DNA of 64,000 nt from Onchocerca volvulus. Lineage: Eukaryota; Nematoda; Chromadorea; Rhabditida; Onchocercidae. Shown here in pieces: positions 12,123 to 24,100 of this stretch (positions are counted from its first letter, which is position 1; every line of letters starts with the position of its first letter). The notes under the pieces are model-generated. The model worked only from the letters and a program-made list of their open reading frames with translations, was not told the DNA's origin and searched no databases. A program made the translations under genes and the position numbers. The DNA is taken from contig HG738138.1 in NCBI GenBank assembly GCA_000499405.2, positions 5,392,888-5,456,887 of the forward strand. The letters are read 5' to 3'.

Positions 12123-12213
12123 ACACGCTGCATGCTAATGATACAGGCAGCCGACGCGCTGCATGCTAACGATACACGCAGCCGTCACGCTGCATGCTGA
12201 CTGATATACGCAG
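12123..12213. repeat. Three tandem copies of a ~31-bp unit
   Basis: Three adjacent units at 12123-12153, 12154-12184 and 12185-12213 share CGCTGCATGCT, then GATA and CGCAG. The copies differ at a few positions and the last is 2 bp shorter. The repeat is GC-richer than its surroundings and lies upstream of both flanking genes. Confidence 0.85.
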
Positions 12214-12554
12214 TTGCAAAATCTCGATTCATATTTCCTCGAAATCCAATTTCACATTAATCCATAGCACCATTGATGATATCAAAAGATTGTTTGCATA
12301 AAATTGCAGCACACTCCTCCCTCTAACGCTATCCAGCAGTCGGCTAGAAGCAACTGCACAGCGCAACAACAGCACCACCAATTCATCGATTTGCAGAGTG
12401 TTTTGGGCGCACTGCGTTTCTTATTACAATCGAATGAATGCAGCAACCGCATCAACAGACAGCAGTGCATAGCAGCAGCAGTAGTAATTCTACTACTATT
12501 AATCATAACGATAATGATAATAATAGATAGTTATAATATTAATAACGAAAACAA

Positions 12555-12660
12555 ATAATAATAATAATAATTAATAATTTAGTAATAATGACAATAACAG
12601 TAATAATAATAAAAAATAGTAATAATAATAATACTAATAATAATAATAGTAATAATAATA

Positions 12661-12695
<35 letters not shown>

Positions 12696-12755
12696 TAATA
12701 ATAATAATAATTGCAATAATTGCGACAAGCAATAAAAATAATAATAAAAACAGTA
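12555..12755. repeat. Imperfect (TAA)n microsatellite
   Basis: About 200 bp of TAA/AAT triplets with occasional TAG and CAA interruptions. The long poly-Leu and poly-Tyr open frames seen on the minus strand here are translations of this repeat and are not genes. Confidence 0.95.
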
Positions 12756-13080
12756 GCAGTAGTAGAAGTAGTAATAATAGCAACAATAATAGCAGTAACA
12801 GTAGCTCTATAAATAACCCGTGCACACAAATTGGTAGTATTCCTTACGATAGACGACGACGACGGCGACGACGACCACTAGTCGCTCGTTCCTAGTGTAG
12901 CGCTGCTCATCGACCTCTTCCGGTTGTTGTGGAGGACATCATCATATCCGTTGTTTTCCTCTTTCAGTTGCTTTTGCTGCTACTGAATTTCGTCCTCTTC
13001 ATCTCCAGGATTATATATATGAAGCTGCAGCAGCGCTGCTGTGTGACACATACGTGAATGCTCTCGTCGTGCTTACTTTG

Positions 13081-13162
13081 CTGGATTTTCGTCTAATTTA
13101 AATTTGAATCGTTTATCCAATCTGGATTTTCGTCTAATTTAAATTTGAATCGTTTATCCAAT
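13081..13162. repeat. Perfect tandem duplication of a 41-bp unit
   Basis: The unit beginning CTGGATTTTCGTCTAATTTA occurs twice without a mismatch, at 13081-13121 and 13122-13162. It ends about 45 bp before the ATG of the plus-strand gene at 13208, so it lies in its leader or promoter. Confidence 0.95.
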
Positions 13163-13207
13163 ACTTCATCTTACTGAATTTCTTACTAAAGCCAAACAGC
13201 AACAACG

Positions 13208-15543
13208 ATGATGAAAAGTGCGCCACCACCAATTTTAAAGTCTACGGTCGACAAATCAAGGTTTGATTTTCACTGATTACAATTAATTTTCATTTTAATT
13301 TTCAAAATTAATTCTCATTAATTACTCTGACACCACCGTCAGATTTGCACAAGTTGGTGTTGTGGAGTGACGTGATATATGAACGTGCTTCAACAGGTAC
13401 CACAAGGTAAATAAAACAGTCTTTTCGTCATCTTACCTCAGTATCTCAGGATCTGTTTCTTTTTTTAGCATAACGTAACATGAAAGACATCCTCGCTTCC
13501 ATAAATGCTTCAGTCTTTCCTCATATCTGTTAACCAACGTTACTTAAAGATAAACTGGTAAACTTTATAAATTGTTTTTAGTAATTTACTGATTCCGTAT
13601 ATGGTCATGTACTTCGTATTCAAATTGAGTGCCTTTGTAGATATGCACAAGATGAAATCCTCCAGTATGTGCAACTTTCTCCGGATGAGGATTATTGTAT
13701 CCCATCAACAGCGAGATGCTTTCCGGAGCAGTATGTGCGATGGTATACTCATTTATTACAATTTTTTCTTATGTCCCAGTAATTAGAGCTTTTTGCATGC
13801 GAGAGATTACTTAAAGTTGGCAAAATCTAAATTTATCAAAAAGTCAGTAGTGCTTTGTTAGTAATATTAATTTGCAACTGCAGAATGCTTGAATTCCATC
13901 AGATATTTTGATCTTTTTATAATGCTAACTTCAATTTTTATTCAAACAGTTGCTGGTAGGAAATTTATTTCTTTTTTTTTAAGAATTATAGACTTTTCTG
14001 TACATTCAATCCTTTAAAAGATTCCATAAATTCCGCTCCAAAAGCTTTCCATAAGATTTCATGGTCAGCTATCATTTTGCAGTCTGCTGTCATTTGAAGA
14101 TCCACAAATGGACAAGCTGTATCGGGAAACAAACGAGGCAATGTTCGAAGTGTGTTCTATGCATACTTTTCTTTGTTAAACGTTTAGATGAGAAGGTTAT
14201 AAATTAAGTATTTAAAATATGCAAAAGAAAACTACGATTTCCCATAATAGTTCTTTCAGATAGATAAGTCACTGGAACAGATATTCAAAGGTTAATTCTT
14301 TTTATTTTGAAACTGCTGCAATGAATGCTTTCTTATCATTTCAAAAGAAAAAATTCGTATCCTCGACGCTTTTAAATGCTTTATTATAATAACTGACGCT
14401 TTACTATAATAACTTTGTTCTTCAGTTCTGATTTGAAAAAACATCTCATTAAACAAATCCATATTACAGCTATATGATTATCTGACTTTGAAATTAGAAG
14501 CAATGTTCAATGGAAAATCGGCATGTTGTTTCTATATATCTTAAATTATTGTTCATATTTTTATGATTTATGCATAAATGAAATAGTTCACTATATTAGT
14601 ACTTCATTTTATATCAGTATGGAAGCAGGGAAAGATTTATGTACTCATTTTGCATTTTCTAAAAAAATTAATTTTTGCAGCATTCATTTCCACAGTTATT
14701 CACAAAGGAATGGGAAAACCATTATACCTCGTTCTGTCCAGAGAATGATTTGAGAGAGCGACGGAGAAACGGTATTGATGTCGCAGAAATTGAAGAAGAC
14801 CAAGTAAAAATTTTATTTGTCAAGTCTTTGGTATCAGAAGAACTTATAAAGTATAATATTCTTCATATTTATCCTTTTGCAGTTTCAAGCAAAGACACCC
14901 GATGATCGAGTGAACAATAAAAAGGATAAAAAAACGGAAGTATGTTTGCTGAAACATCCGTTAAGTGTTACTGACATTAGACATTGATTTATTTGAAGCG
15001 GTAGGCATACTTAACGACTAGTGTCAGTTGCATTTAAATTTTCCTGAATAAAAGATTAAATTCCTCAATTTTTACCGTTTAGATCTTTAACAGTCCTGTC
15101 AGCTGATAGTTTCAATTTCTTAAATATTAATATGCACATAGATGTCCTACCTTTTTTGAAAAAAAAAGAAATTTTGATTTTGGAATCAAGCCATTCACTC
15201 CTGATATGACGCAGTTTCCTATAATTTTTTTCTTGACCTATTATTTCAAAGGAATTGAATCTTAGAATTCAATAAGCCATAAAATTCCCGTTTAAAAAGT
15301 TTTGTTCTTGAAACGATGAGTTCAGAAATAATAGATCGGGATATTCCAAGGAAAAACTGATCTAGTTGTTCTATTAAGTAACTCATTACTTCATTACTTG
15401 GCCTTCTTTTACCAAACGAATTTGCATTGTAGAAAATGCATTTTATTGGTTGTTTTTAGGGCGAAGAAAAACGAGCACGGAAACGGATTCAACGCATCGA
15501 TAAAATTGAGAAACCAAAGAAAATGAAGTGCGGTCGAGAATGA
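13208..15543 (+). CDS. Unrecognised basic protein, 161 residues (6 exons)
   Basis: Exons 13208-13260, 13641-13742, 14083-14149, 14681-14803, 14883-14939 and 15460-15543 join in phase throughout, each with a good acceptor (TTTGTAG, TTTTGCAG, TTTTTGCAG, TTTTTAG). The protein begins MMKSAPPPILKSTVDKSRYA. Its middle is acidic and aromatic (LSPDEDYCIPSTARCFPEQY; FPQLFTKEWENHYTSFCPE), and it ends in a Lys/Arg/Glu-rich tail (KKDKKTEGEEKRARKRI, then KIEKPKKMKCGRE). There is no signal peptide or membrane helix, and the tail looks like a nuclear localisation or nucleic-acid-binding segment. I do not recognise a family. The regular exon structure makes a real gene likely; the function is open. Confidence 0.7.
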
Positions 15544-18143
15544 AGCCGATTTTCCAAAAGAAACTCATTATGCATGATCTCATTCAGCTTATGCATTGCG
15601 TATTTCAGGTTTATAAATCATTCATGTCTGATGATGCAGTTGAACAAACAGAGTAGAAAAGATTAAATTACGGAATTCCGATACATAAACATCAGAATCG
15701 TTTACAATAGAAGGCATTCTCATCGGCACTTAATCGCTTTGATTTTTTCCAGCAATGGTTCTGTTTGATCGGAAGTGATATTTTCGAAGAGTTTGGTAAC
15801 ATTTTCTTATAGCATGCTATACATTGTAAACATGCATAGCACAAAGGAATCTCGTACCACAGTTCCAAGGATATTGAGACAGGAAATGGAACTCGTGCAC
15901 ATTATGAAGACTTGGAATGTTTGTATCCATGTCTGCAGGATTGCTCGTGAAGTTGTGCACCTCGGCATGTTCTAAATGAATATTTAGAAAGAAGTTTTGA
16001 TCGAGGCCACTTATAATTTTTTTTATATGTTAACGGTTTGCTTACTTTAAATCAAAATTTATACGAAGAAATTGAAGCGTGCAAATAATTCTCAGTATAG
16101 AGAGAAATCTATCAAAATAAATTCTTACATCAGTTCGAATTAGATCATAAAAACGTATTGGAAAAAGCATATCTGCTCATCTAAAAGAACTTCATGTCTG
16201 TGAGATAGCGAATTGTTTTTGTCGAGTAAAATACCACGTCAAAAAGGCAGATAGAGAATGAATTTGACAATAAGTAGAGCTGTGTGGGTCTTATACCACA
16301 ATCCAGCAATAATTCACTTATTTACAACTCAGCTGCCAGCATATATAGAGTAGATATAACATATTCCCTGCTCCAAGAATAAATTACATAGCAATTCATG
16401 CTTCTGCATTTCAAGAACTTTTCACACAAACAAAAATAGATTTTGATGATCTGTCAAAAATCTTTTAGTCCACGAAACTTTGAAATCGCTTACCCGAACT
16501 GCTAAGATGTTTCTGTTTGTGTCACATTTACGGTTTTGAACATGCTTTTTATGTATATTTAAGGTTATTATACTTTTCGACCGGGAATAACGTAAATCGA
16601 TATAATGGACAAGTAAGCAAATGTAATAAAAACAACAGAAGAAAAGTAAAAGTAATAAGAGCATACGGAATAACAAGTACTGTCGCTATATCATAGAAAC
16701 AATTAATTGAGAAAATCAAAATACATCATGACAAATTACAGCAATGGATAAAGTTGCAAAAGTAATATAAAACAATATAACATGACTGCAAGGAAAGAAA
16801 AAGCTAATGTGTTATCTAAAATAGAAGTATCAAAATATTAGTATTTAAGGGATAAATAGATAGGTCGACACCTAGTTGTTACAAGTTTCAATACCCGTCA
16901 TGAAGATAATACATTATTACGTATTAAACGACAAAAAGAAAATGTTAGCCATGCTAAGCGAATAATCTGACAAATATATTTTATGCTACAGTGAGGATTC
17001 TTTGTGGAACGAACGTTGCGCAAACATCGACAACAAAATCAGCATTTATACTACACCAAAACAGCTTAAAGCCCAATATTGTAAGTCTTTTGCGGATGAG
17101 TTAAGCATGGCCGGAAATGCTATAATATCAACGAGAAAAGCATTATGATGAATGATGGACACTTACAATCCTTGGTTTCCTAAGCTCGATAACTGCTTAT
17201 TTCACATTTTAAACAGTCAGGACTGCGAGAAACGAATATGACGACAGTCAATAACTCAAATGCTTTTAAAATGATCAATTCTCAAATAGTAGAATTATTC
17301 ATAATAATAATAAAAATAAAAATAAAAATAAATAATAATAGTAATAATAATAGTTAGTAGTAATACTGATAATAATTAATAGTAATAATGGTAATGGTTT
17401 AATTGATAATAATAATAATAATATCAATAATTACAACCCAAGGATTTGAAGCAAATCTAAAAATTGCTTGCAACTATTTACATAAATGAATTTTTTTTCT
17501 TTTCAAATCTAATGGCAAGATTTTGAAACGAGAAGAACTGAGCAATTTTAATCTTCTTGAAGACTTTAGATGATGGATACAAATATTTCACGGATTAAGA
17601 AGATGAATGAAGGATAATGTTCCATTAACACTTAGTTCTGCTTTGAATTTTGGTCCCAAACGATATAATTCCAAAATCCCTTTTTACAGCAATTTGTAAG
17701 TGGTATGAAGACAACTTCGTATATTTTGCCTATTTTTCTTTATCATTTAATTACTCCTACTCGGTTTATTAGAAAAATAACTCATTGATTCTTAAGTTCC
17801 AAATTAGACAAAAAACACCGAAGCTGCAAAACTCGAATCCAAAATATCTAATGGGCAGCGGAAACAAAGTGTTATAATGTATAAAAAATTTAGTTAGAAG
17901 GCCGGCGAATATTTGATTCGGCACTAAGTGAATTTTGATGCCCTCAAAAGAATAATAAGAACAAACTAGAAGCAATAACAAGGTGAGAGAAAGTAATACG
18001 CTTATAACAAAATCAGCAATAATGATAATATAATATGTACAGATGACTCTAAAGAGTAATATGATTATACAAAGAACTCATGAGAGAAAAATGGAAAGCT
18101 TGAAGAGCAGAAGAAATTTTACTGTGATGAATTACTAAGGATG
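15544..18143. other. Intergenic region, no supported gene
   Basis: AT-rich sequence with a second TAA-type microsatellite at 17303-17433. Open frames of 60-84 codons on either strand lack splice signals and protein-like composition. The 3' end of the DUF229 gene faces this region from the right. Confidence 0.45.
17303..17433. repeat. Imperfect (TAA)n microsatellite
   Basis: About 130 bp of TAA, AAAAT and TAG-interrupted triplets, similar in type to the array at 12555-12755. Confidence 0.85.
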
Positions 18144-21100
18144 TTATATCTTATCATAACAAACACAATATGCTGCTAAGAAGTAGTTTATGTCCATGAT
18201 ACAGTGAGACAAATCGCCATATCTGTTGACATGACTGATAGATGTCATGTCCACTGTAACTGTATTCCTCAGTATATCATACTGTACAGTTGCCTGTAAG
18301 CAAAATTCGACCTTAATTTTCTGTTATAATTTGGGAATGACAATGATTGATAACTGTTCGAGAATAGTTGGAATGTTTGGAAATTCTAAACAAAAAACAC
18401 TAAAGAGTATTATGTTGCAAAGATCGAGCAGGCCAAAAACTCATGCCTAATAGATGAATGAATCAAACTCATATGTAGTATCTGAATCTCTTTCAAGAAA
18501 AACTATTAACTATTAACGTTTGTTACTGGCTGCAGTTACATCATTACGAGAAATATTAAACATAATATTTTTTGATGATTTTGCAGAATGTGGATAATTA
18601 ACAATTCCTTCGCAGGATTTTTAAAAATTTTACCTCATACATTGCATTTCCTGGTTCTGTAACAAATCTCAACTGGTAATGAGCAAATGCAGCTTTGGTT
18701 TTGGCATCCAAATTTGGTACAAAACCATCTGCATCTTTCGTATCCTTATATTTAAGTAAATTTTCATGCGGAACAAGTCTCTTGGCACTTTCTAGCTTTA
18801 CCTGCAAAAAAAGTATATATATATACATATATATATACAGCTAAGTAGCGATAAAACTGCTGTTCGTATGTAAAATATACAGATGAAAAAAGCAAAATGG
18901 AAATTTTGGATATTCGGAAGTAAAATTATGCTTAAAAACGAATTGATTTTTCAAGATACAATATTGTCATGATCCAACGGATCACAAAGCATAAATGATA
19001 CATATTGGTGCTTAATGTTTACAACACTTCACAACATTTAACAGCATTGCTAATTTGATTTTTAAACAAATTACCATAAAAATAGTTGACAAACCAGTTT
19101 CAGAGGAGCGCATAAGTGTCGTTGAGACTTCGTATGTGAATTGATGGTTTGGACAACAGCTTTACTTAACGTCATAGATATGTTTACCTGCTCTCCATCA
19201 GCTATAGCTGATTCCCAATTTAAACATGTACACCAATGCATTTCAATACCAGCCTACAACGTAAAATTAAATGCATAAAATAGTTATAAGTAGAAAGCAA
19301 CAACCTCCAATTTTTTTCTTTTTTGGATACTATCACTTTTCTCGGAAATCCTCGACCAACTTATGAAATAGGTCAAGTAAAAGGCGGGTATACAAGTAAT
19401 GTATTGGAAATATTATATGTCTGATATAATGCAATCCTAAAAAATATTTGAACAAGAATGACTCGTATATTGACTCGAATATGTTCAAATGTTATATAGG
19501 CATTAATATAACTTTTGAACACAAGATATGTATAAAACAATCCATCTACGCAGATAATATAGTCACATGCATCTCAATAATACTGACAATTACATACAAA
19601 AAAAAAAAAAACCTCTTCACAAGTTCTTGATGGAGGAATCGGTCTAAAAAGCGATAAGGAACGCGATTTTACATCTCCCATAGTATTCAATTCCTGTTCT
19701 GTTGGCCAGTGAAGTATATCAAGTAATGTAGCATGTATGTCAAATGGAGTTACCAGCCTGAAATAAAAGTAAGAAATGGTATATTTGAATCAAATAATCA
19801 GTAAAATGTCCTAATATTACTGAATATAAGTCAATAAAAATAAGAGAAATGATTGATGATAACTACAATTGATAAATGCTTTAAAAAATTGCATTATTTA
19901 GACAAAAACTAATGGTAGAGTTGCAGAAAAAAATCTACGTAAATAAATACTTCTAAATAATAAACCTTTCTTTATTAGTTTTCAAATTCTTCCATGCCGT
20001 TCTTCCTTTATCGCTTTCTCTGAATTTTTTTGGAAGTGAAAGGGAGAAAAATGGAAGTCTTTCCTCCAGCTGCCCTTAAAATTGCATATATTATATTCTT
20101 AAAAATTCCTGACCAATGATTAAGAATATGGAACAAAAAATTTCCAGCGCAGATCTTCAAAAACTCAGACTTTTCCTCCGAGCAAACCTTGGTGAGTAGC
20201 ACGAAATTTCGCAAAACGATGTCCGTGATCGGCCATTACAATGACTAAAGCACTATTAAGAGCACCACTTTCTTTTAATTTTTTGAGATTCAACATTGTA
20301 TCTTCATCAGCAACTTCCACCAAATTAACATCATCATGGCTTAATAAGCTATGGAATGCAAGCAGAAACTTGGATGTATTATGTCCATATCTTTCCATGA
20401 ATTCGCTGGTATATCGAAACCATTCCTAAAATACATAAAACATAAAATCATACAAAATACATCAGAAGCACTAAAATTAAAATACAAAGCGCATATATTA
20501 CTGATGAGTGGATGAATTATCCAGTTTCACTCTACAAATGTTTCTTTTTTTTGCTCAATGCCATTACTTTTCATTCTGACTGTATTGAAAAAATTTTTCA
20601 AATTATCACTTCCTGCAAACTGCCAGCACTAAAGTATTAAAACTTCCATTTAAGAAAACAACTCGTCTCACTCAAAATATATCATTATTTTCGGCAGAAA
20701 AAAATTAGATTTTAAACGAAATTATGCAGAAAAAACCTTGTGCAATGGAACCGAACCCAAACAGTGTAAGTTGGAAAACATATCCTCAGCTTTTTGAAAA
20801 AATGTTCGCACGTAATGATCTGTTGGTTGATGTTTGAAACCCTGCAAATTTTGCGATCATATATATATGTATACACTCACCTACAGCCTCATTCTTTTCG
20901 ATTTTTTGCTCTTGAATTATTATAGGTAGATAAAGTACTGAAATCAAAAAATAAAAATAAAAAAAGATAAAAAAATAAATTCCTACCTTCAATCGATATG
21001 TAAACGTCCCGATTCTTGCTGAATCTTCCGCATACAACGTTACATAACCGGCTTTAGAAAAATTTTTCCACACAAATGGATATACTTCATCAACATAACT

Positions 21101-24100
21101 TGCTTCTGCGAAACGCTTGCTGTAATAGATACATAACTAAAGTTATTAAATGTCTTTTAACTTATAGTGTTACGTTAATGGAAAGGACGCTGTTTTTATT
21201 TGCCGAATCTGCTGTAACTTTGAACTAACTGTTCGAAGTGAAATCAATTCTTGGTATTTTTAAAAACAAGGAACGTTGAGGTCAGCAGCAAACAAAGAGA
21301 AAAAATCTCAATGCGTTGGAAGTCTTAACGTGGGAAATTGAGAGATCCAAATGTATATTCCAAATGAAAATGTCATTAATTTCGGACTTCACGACTAAAA
21401 AAGAAAAGCATTTTATTACATGAAACAGTGGATAGATGTGATATTTTTATGTGATATAAAAATGGACGAACAGAAAGGAAAATGAATAAAAAACAGCATA
21501 GCTTATAGAATCTGATAAAAATTTAACCGTGTGAGAGGTAGTTCCTCTTCCGTTTGTCCAGTTAGAATCGGTATGAATGCTTGAGGGGTACCGTCTCCAA
21601 CAATGTTGTATCCTTAAAAAATCAGTAAAGTTAATAGTATTGAAATCCTCATAAATCAATTCAATAAAATAAACGCAATTATATCTACTTTGAAAATTTT
21701 TGAAGACGAAAACGAGTTATTATCTGATCATTAAAAATATATACGATCATTCAATGTAGCATGTCATCCGAAAGTGACACGATTGCGTGCACCAATACGG
21801 ACACACATAAATATTCTCTTTAACGCCTTTATTCATTAGTTAATGACAGTTTGGACGCCTATTCGTAACCAAAAATTACGTTTCTTTTTTTTTGATATTA
21901 TTATTAAACGAACATTGCATACCATTAAGCACAACTGCATCGAGTTCTTCTTCAATAAACTTTACTGTTTTCGGCAGTTTACGGCGAAATGACATCTGAG
22001 ATAAGGAATCGAAGCCTATAAAAAATGTTTTAGTATCTTCGTTTCCTAATTAAAACAAACATATACTGTATATTTCAATCAAGAAATTCAAAGAATATAT
22101 CTGCACCTATGAAGTAAACGTCAAGACCAGACCACTGGGAAGATTTTTTGATGTGAGACAAATCCTCCACTTTTTTTCGATCAGGAACAATCGTCCACAG
22201 TAAATGTTTCCTTCAAAAACAAAGTTTTAAAAATTGAGAACAGTTATCTTTGCTCTAGTGTTTAATACTTAATAAATGACAACAATTTTGAACTGCCATG
22301 ATTTATATACGTTCTTTATTTGCATCTATGAGAACAGAAAACTTTTTTGGTCCCTGAGCGTACATTGACGTAGATAAGAATGAAAGTCAAATAATATAAT
22401 TCCTTCAACACAGCCTATAGCTTCTTAAAATCTCGGCATAATCAATAGTTTTTTAAAATTATCGTAAAGAAATTAATTAAATGTTTCCAATACTTTTTCT
22501 TAAACTGGATTATGACATAAAATCATATGTGGATTAACAATAATTCGCCTTTTTATAGGCATTTCTACTGTATATTTAAAGGCATCACAATGGAAATCAG
22601 AGACATAGTGGAAAATAATCCGTTCAGAAAGTATAAGTCGAAAAAAGTTGAGAAAGATCCTCAATTAGATTTCCGAAAAGCACATTTTCTACAAACCATT
22701 CTTCCTGATCATCTCCAAGACATTTTACAATAGCGTAATCTTTGCTCATAGGACTACCAGGTGAAATTGGAATCTGACGGTCGATTTTCAACTTATTGTC
22801 ATCAATTCGTTCGAAATAGGCAACAGTACATCTGATGTTACCATGGAGCCTATAAAATTTTAAAAAATATTCGAATTTTGAAGAAAAATAGGAAAAAAAC
22901 TTTGCATAAAAACCAATTCGACAGTTACTGCAAAGTAAAAAAAGATAGTGATGGAACGAATTTTACCTGATAGCATCAGATGATATAGTGAATAATCCCT
23001 TTTCGTCAACATAAGCCCATTCTTTTTCTTTATTTTTACCACAATCAAGCATATTTACATGATGGAAAAACCCAATAACTTCACTACCATTGATGTTTAA
23101 CTTTGGGATGTGACAAGCCTGAAATCTTTGATATTAAAAAAAGAAAAAAAATGGTGCAAAAAAGCGCTCCCTACATTAAGAGAACCGCAGTAGTGTTCCT
23201 CTAAAGAAGCGAATATATGTTAAATAAAATCGTACATCACTTTTACCAAGCTCCCTAAAAATGATCCATGATAGGAACCATGAAGAGTATTATTAAGTAT
23301 TCGTCGATTGAATTACCAATGGTCTACATAGAAAAAGAAATAAAATTAATACCTGCTCCAGTCTTTTGGAAAAATTTTTTCCCTTCTTGTAACTCCGAGT
23401 GATTGATTTCCGCATCTCAGCTGTATCAGCACCCAATACTATTATATGAGGTAACTGGAAAATATGGAAATGTTGCATAAGTCATAATAAATGAATAAAA
23501 ATATTTATAAAAAAAGATCGAAGTTGAAACTATGAAAGGAAGTACAGCCCGTGAAGACTTGGTTTATTTCCATGATGAAATCAGAGCTATGCAAACTTTA
23601 TATTTCAATAAGCTCTACTGTTGGTGAGAGATCAAATTTTCGAGATGAAGATGTATGAGAAAACTTCATTTTTTGTAAGAGGCGACTGAGCAGACTAATA
23701 TAAGACTGCAATTGCAATCATGATCTGCGCAAACAAGACTCAATCTCCTCAACATACTAACCATATTTAAAGATATAATAGAAATTACATAAAAAAAACA
23801 ACCGATGGATAAGCAATAGGTTCGTCAATCCAATATGCTATATCTGTTGAATGTTTTGAAGTATACGTAAAGAGGATGAACAGTATAATGAAGATCATAA
23901 CCGGAAGTAGAAGAATATGGAACAGTTTTCTCGGGTGTCTCGGAAACCTGCTAATCTCATTTAAGGCTAAAAAGAATATGCGTAAAAGATATTATCTCAA
24001 AAAAAAAAAGAAAAAAAAAAAAAAAGGAAAAAAAAGGAATAAAAATTTCAGCAACTATTAAATAATTTCAATAGCAGAGAGTGACTTATTTCCAGAAATG

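Larger units (their letters stand above)
11043..13207. other. Intergenic region with tandem repeats and a TAA microsatellite
   Basis: This stretch lies between the visible 5' end of the CNG gene and the unrecognised plus-strand gene. It holds the 31-bp tandem repeat (12123-12213), the TAA array (12555-12755), a GAC-rich run near 12848-12876 and the 41-bp duplication (13081-13162). The missing first exon(s) of the CNG gene should also be here, but I could not pick them out. Confidence 0.5.

Noticed and set aside
12539..12829. Two overlapping minus-strand frames of 63 and 96 codons
   Set aside because: They are poly-Leu, poly-Tyr and poly-Ile translations of the TAA microsatellite.
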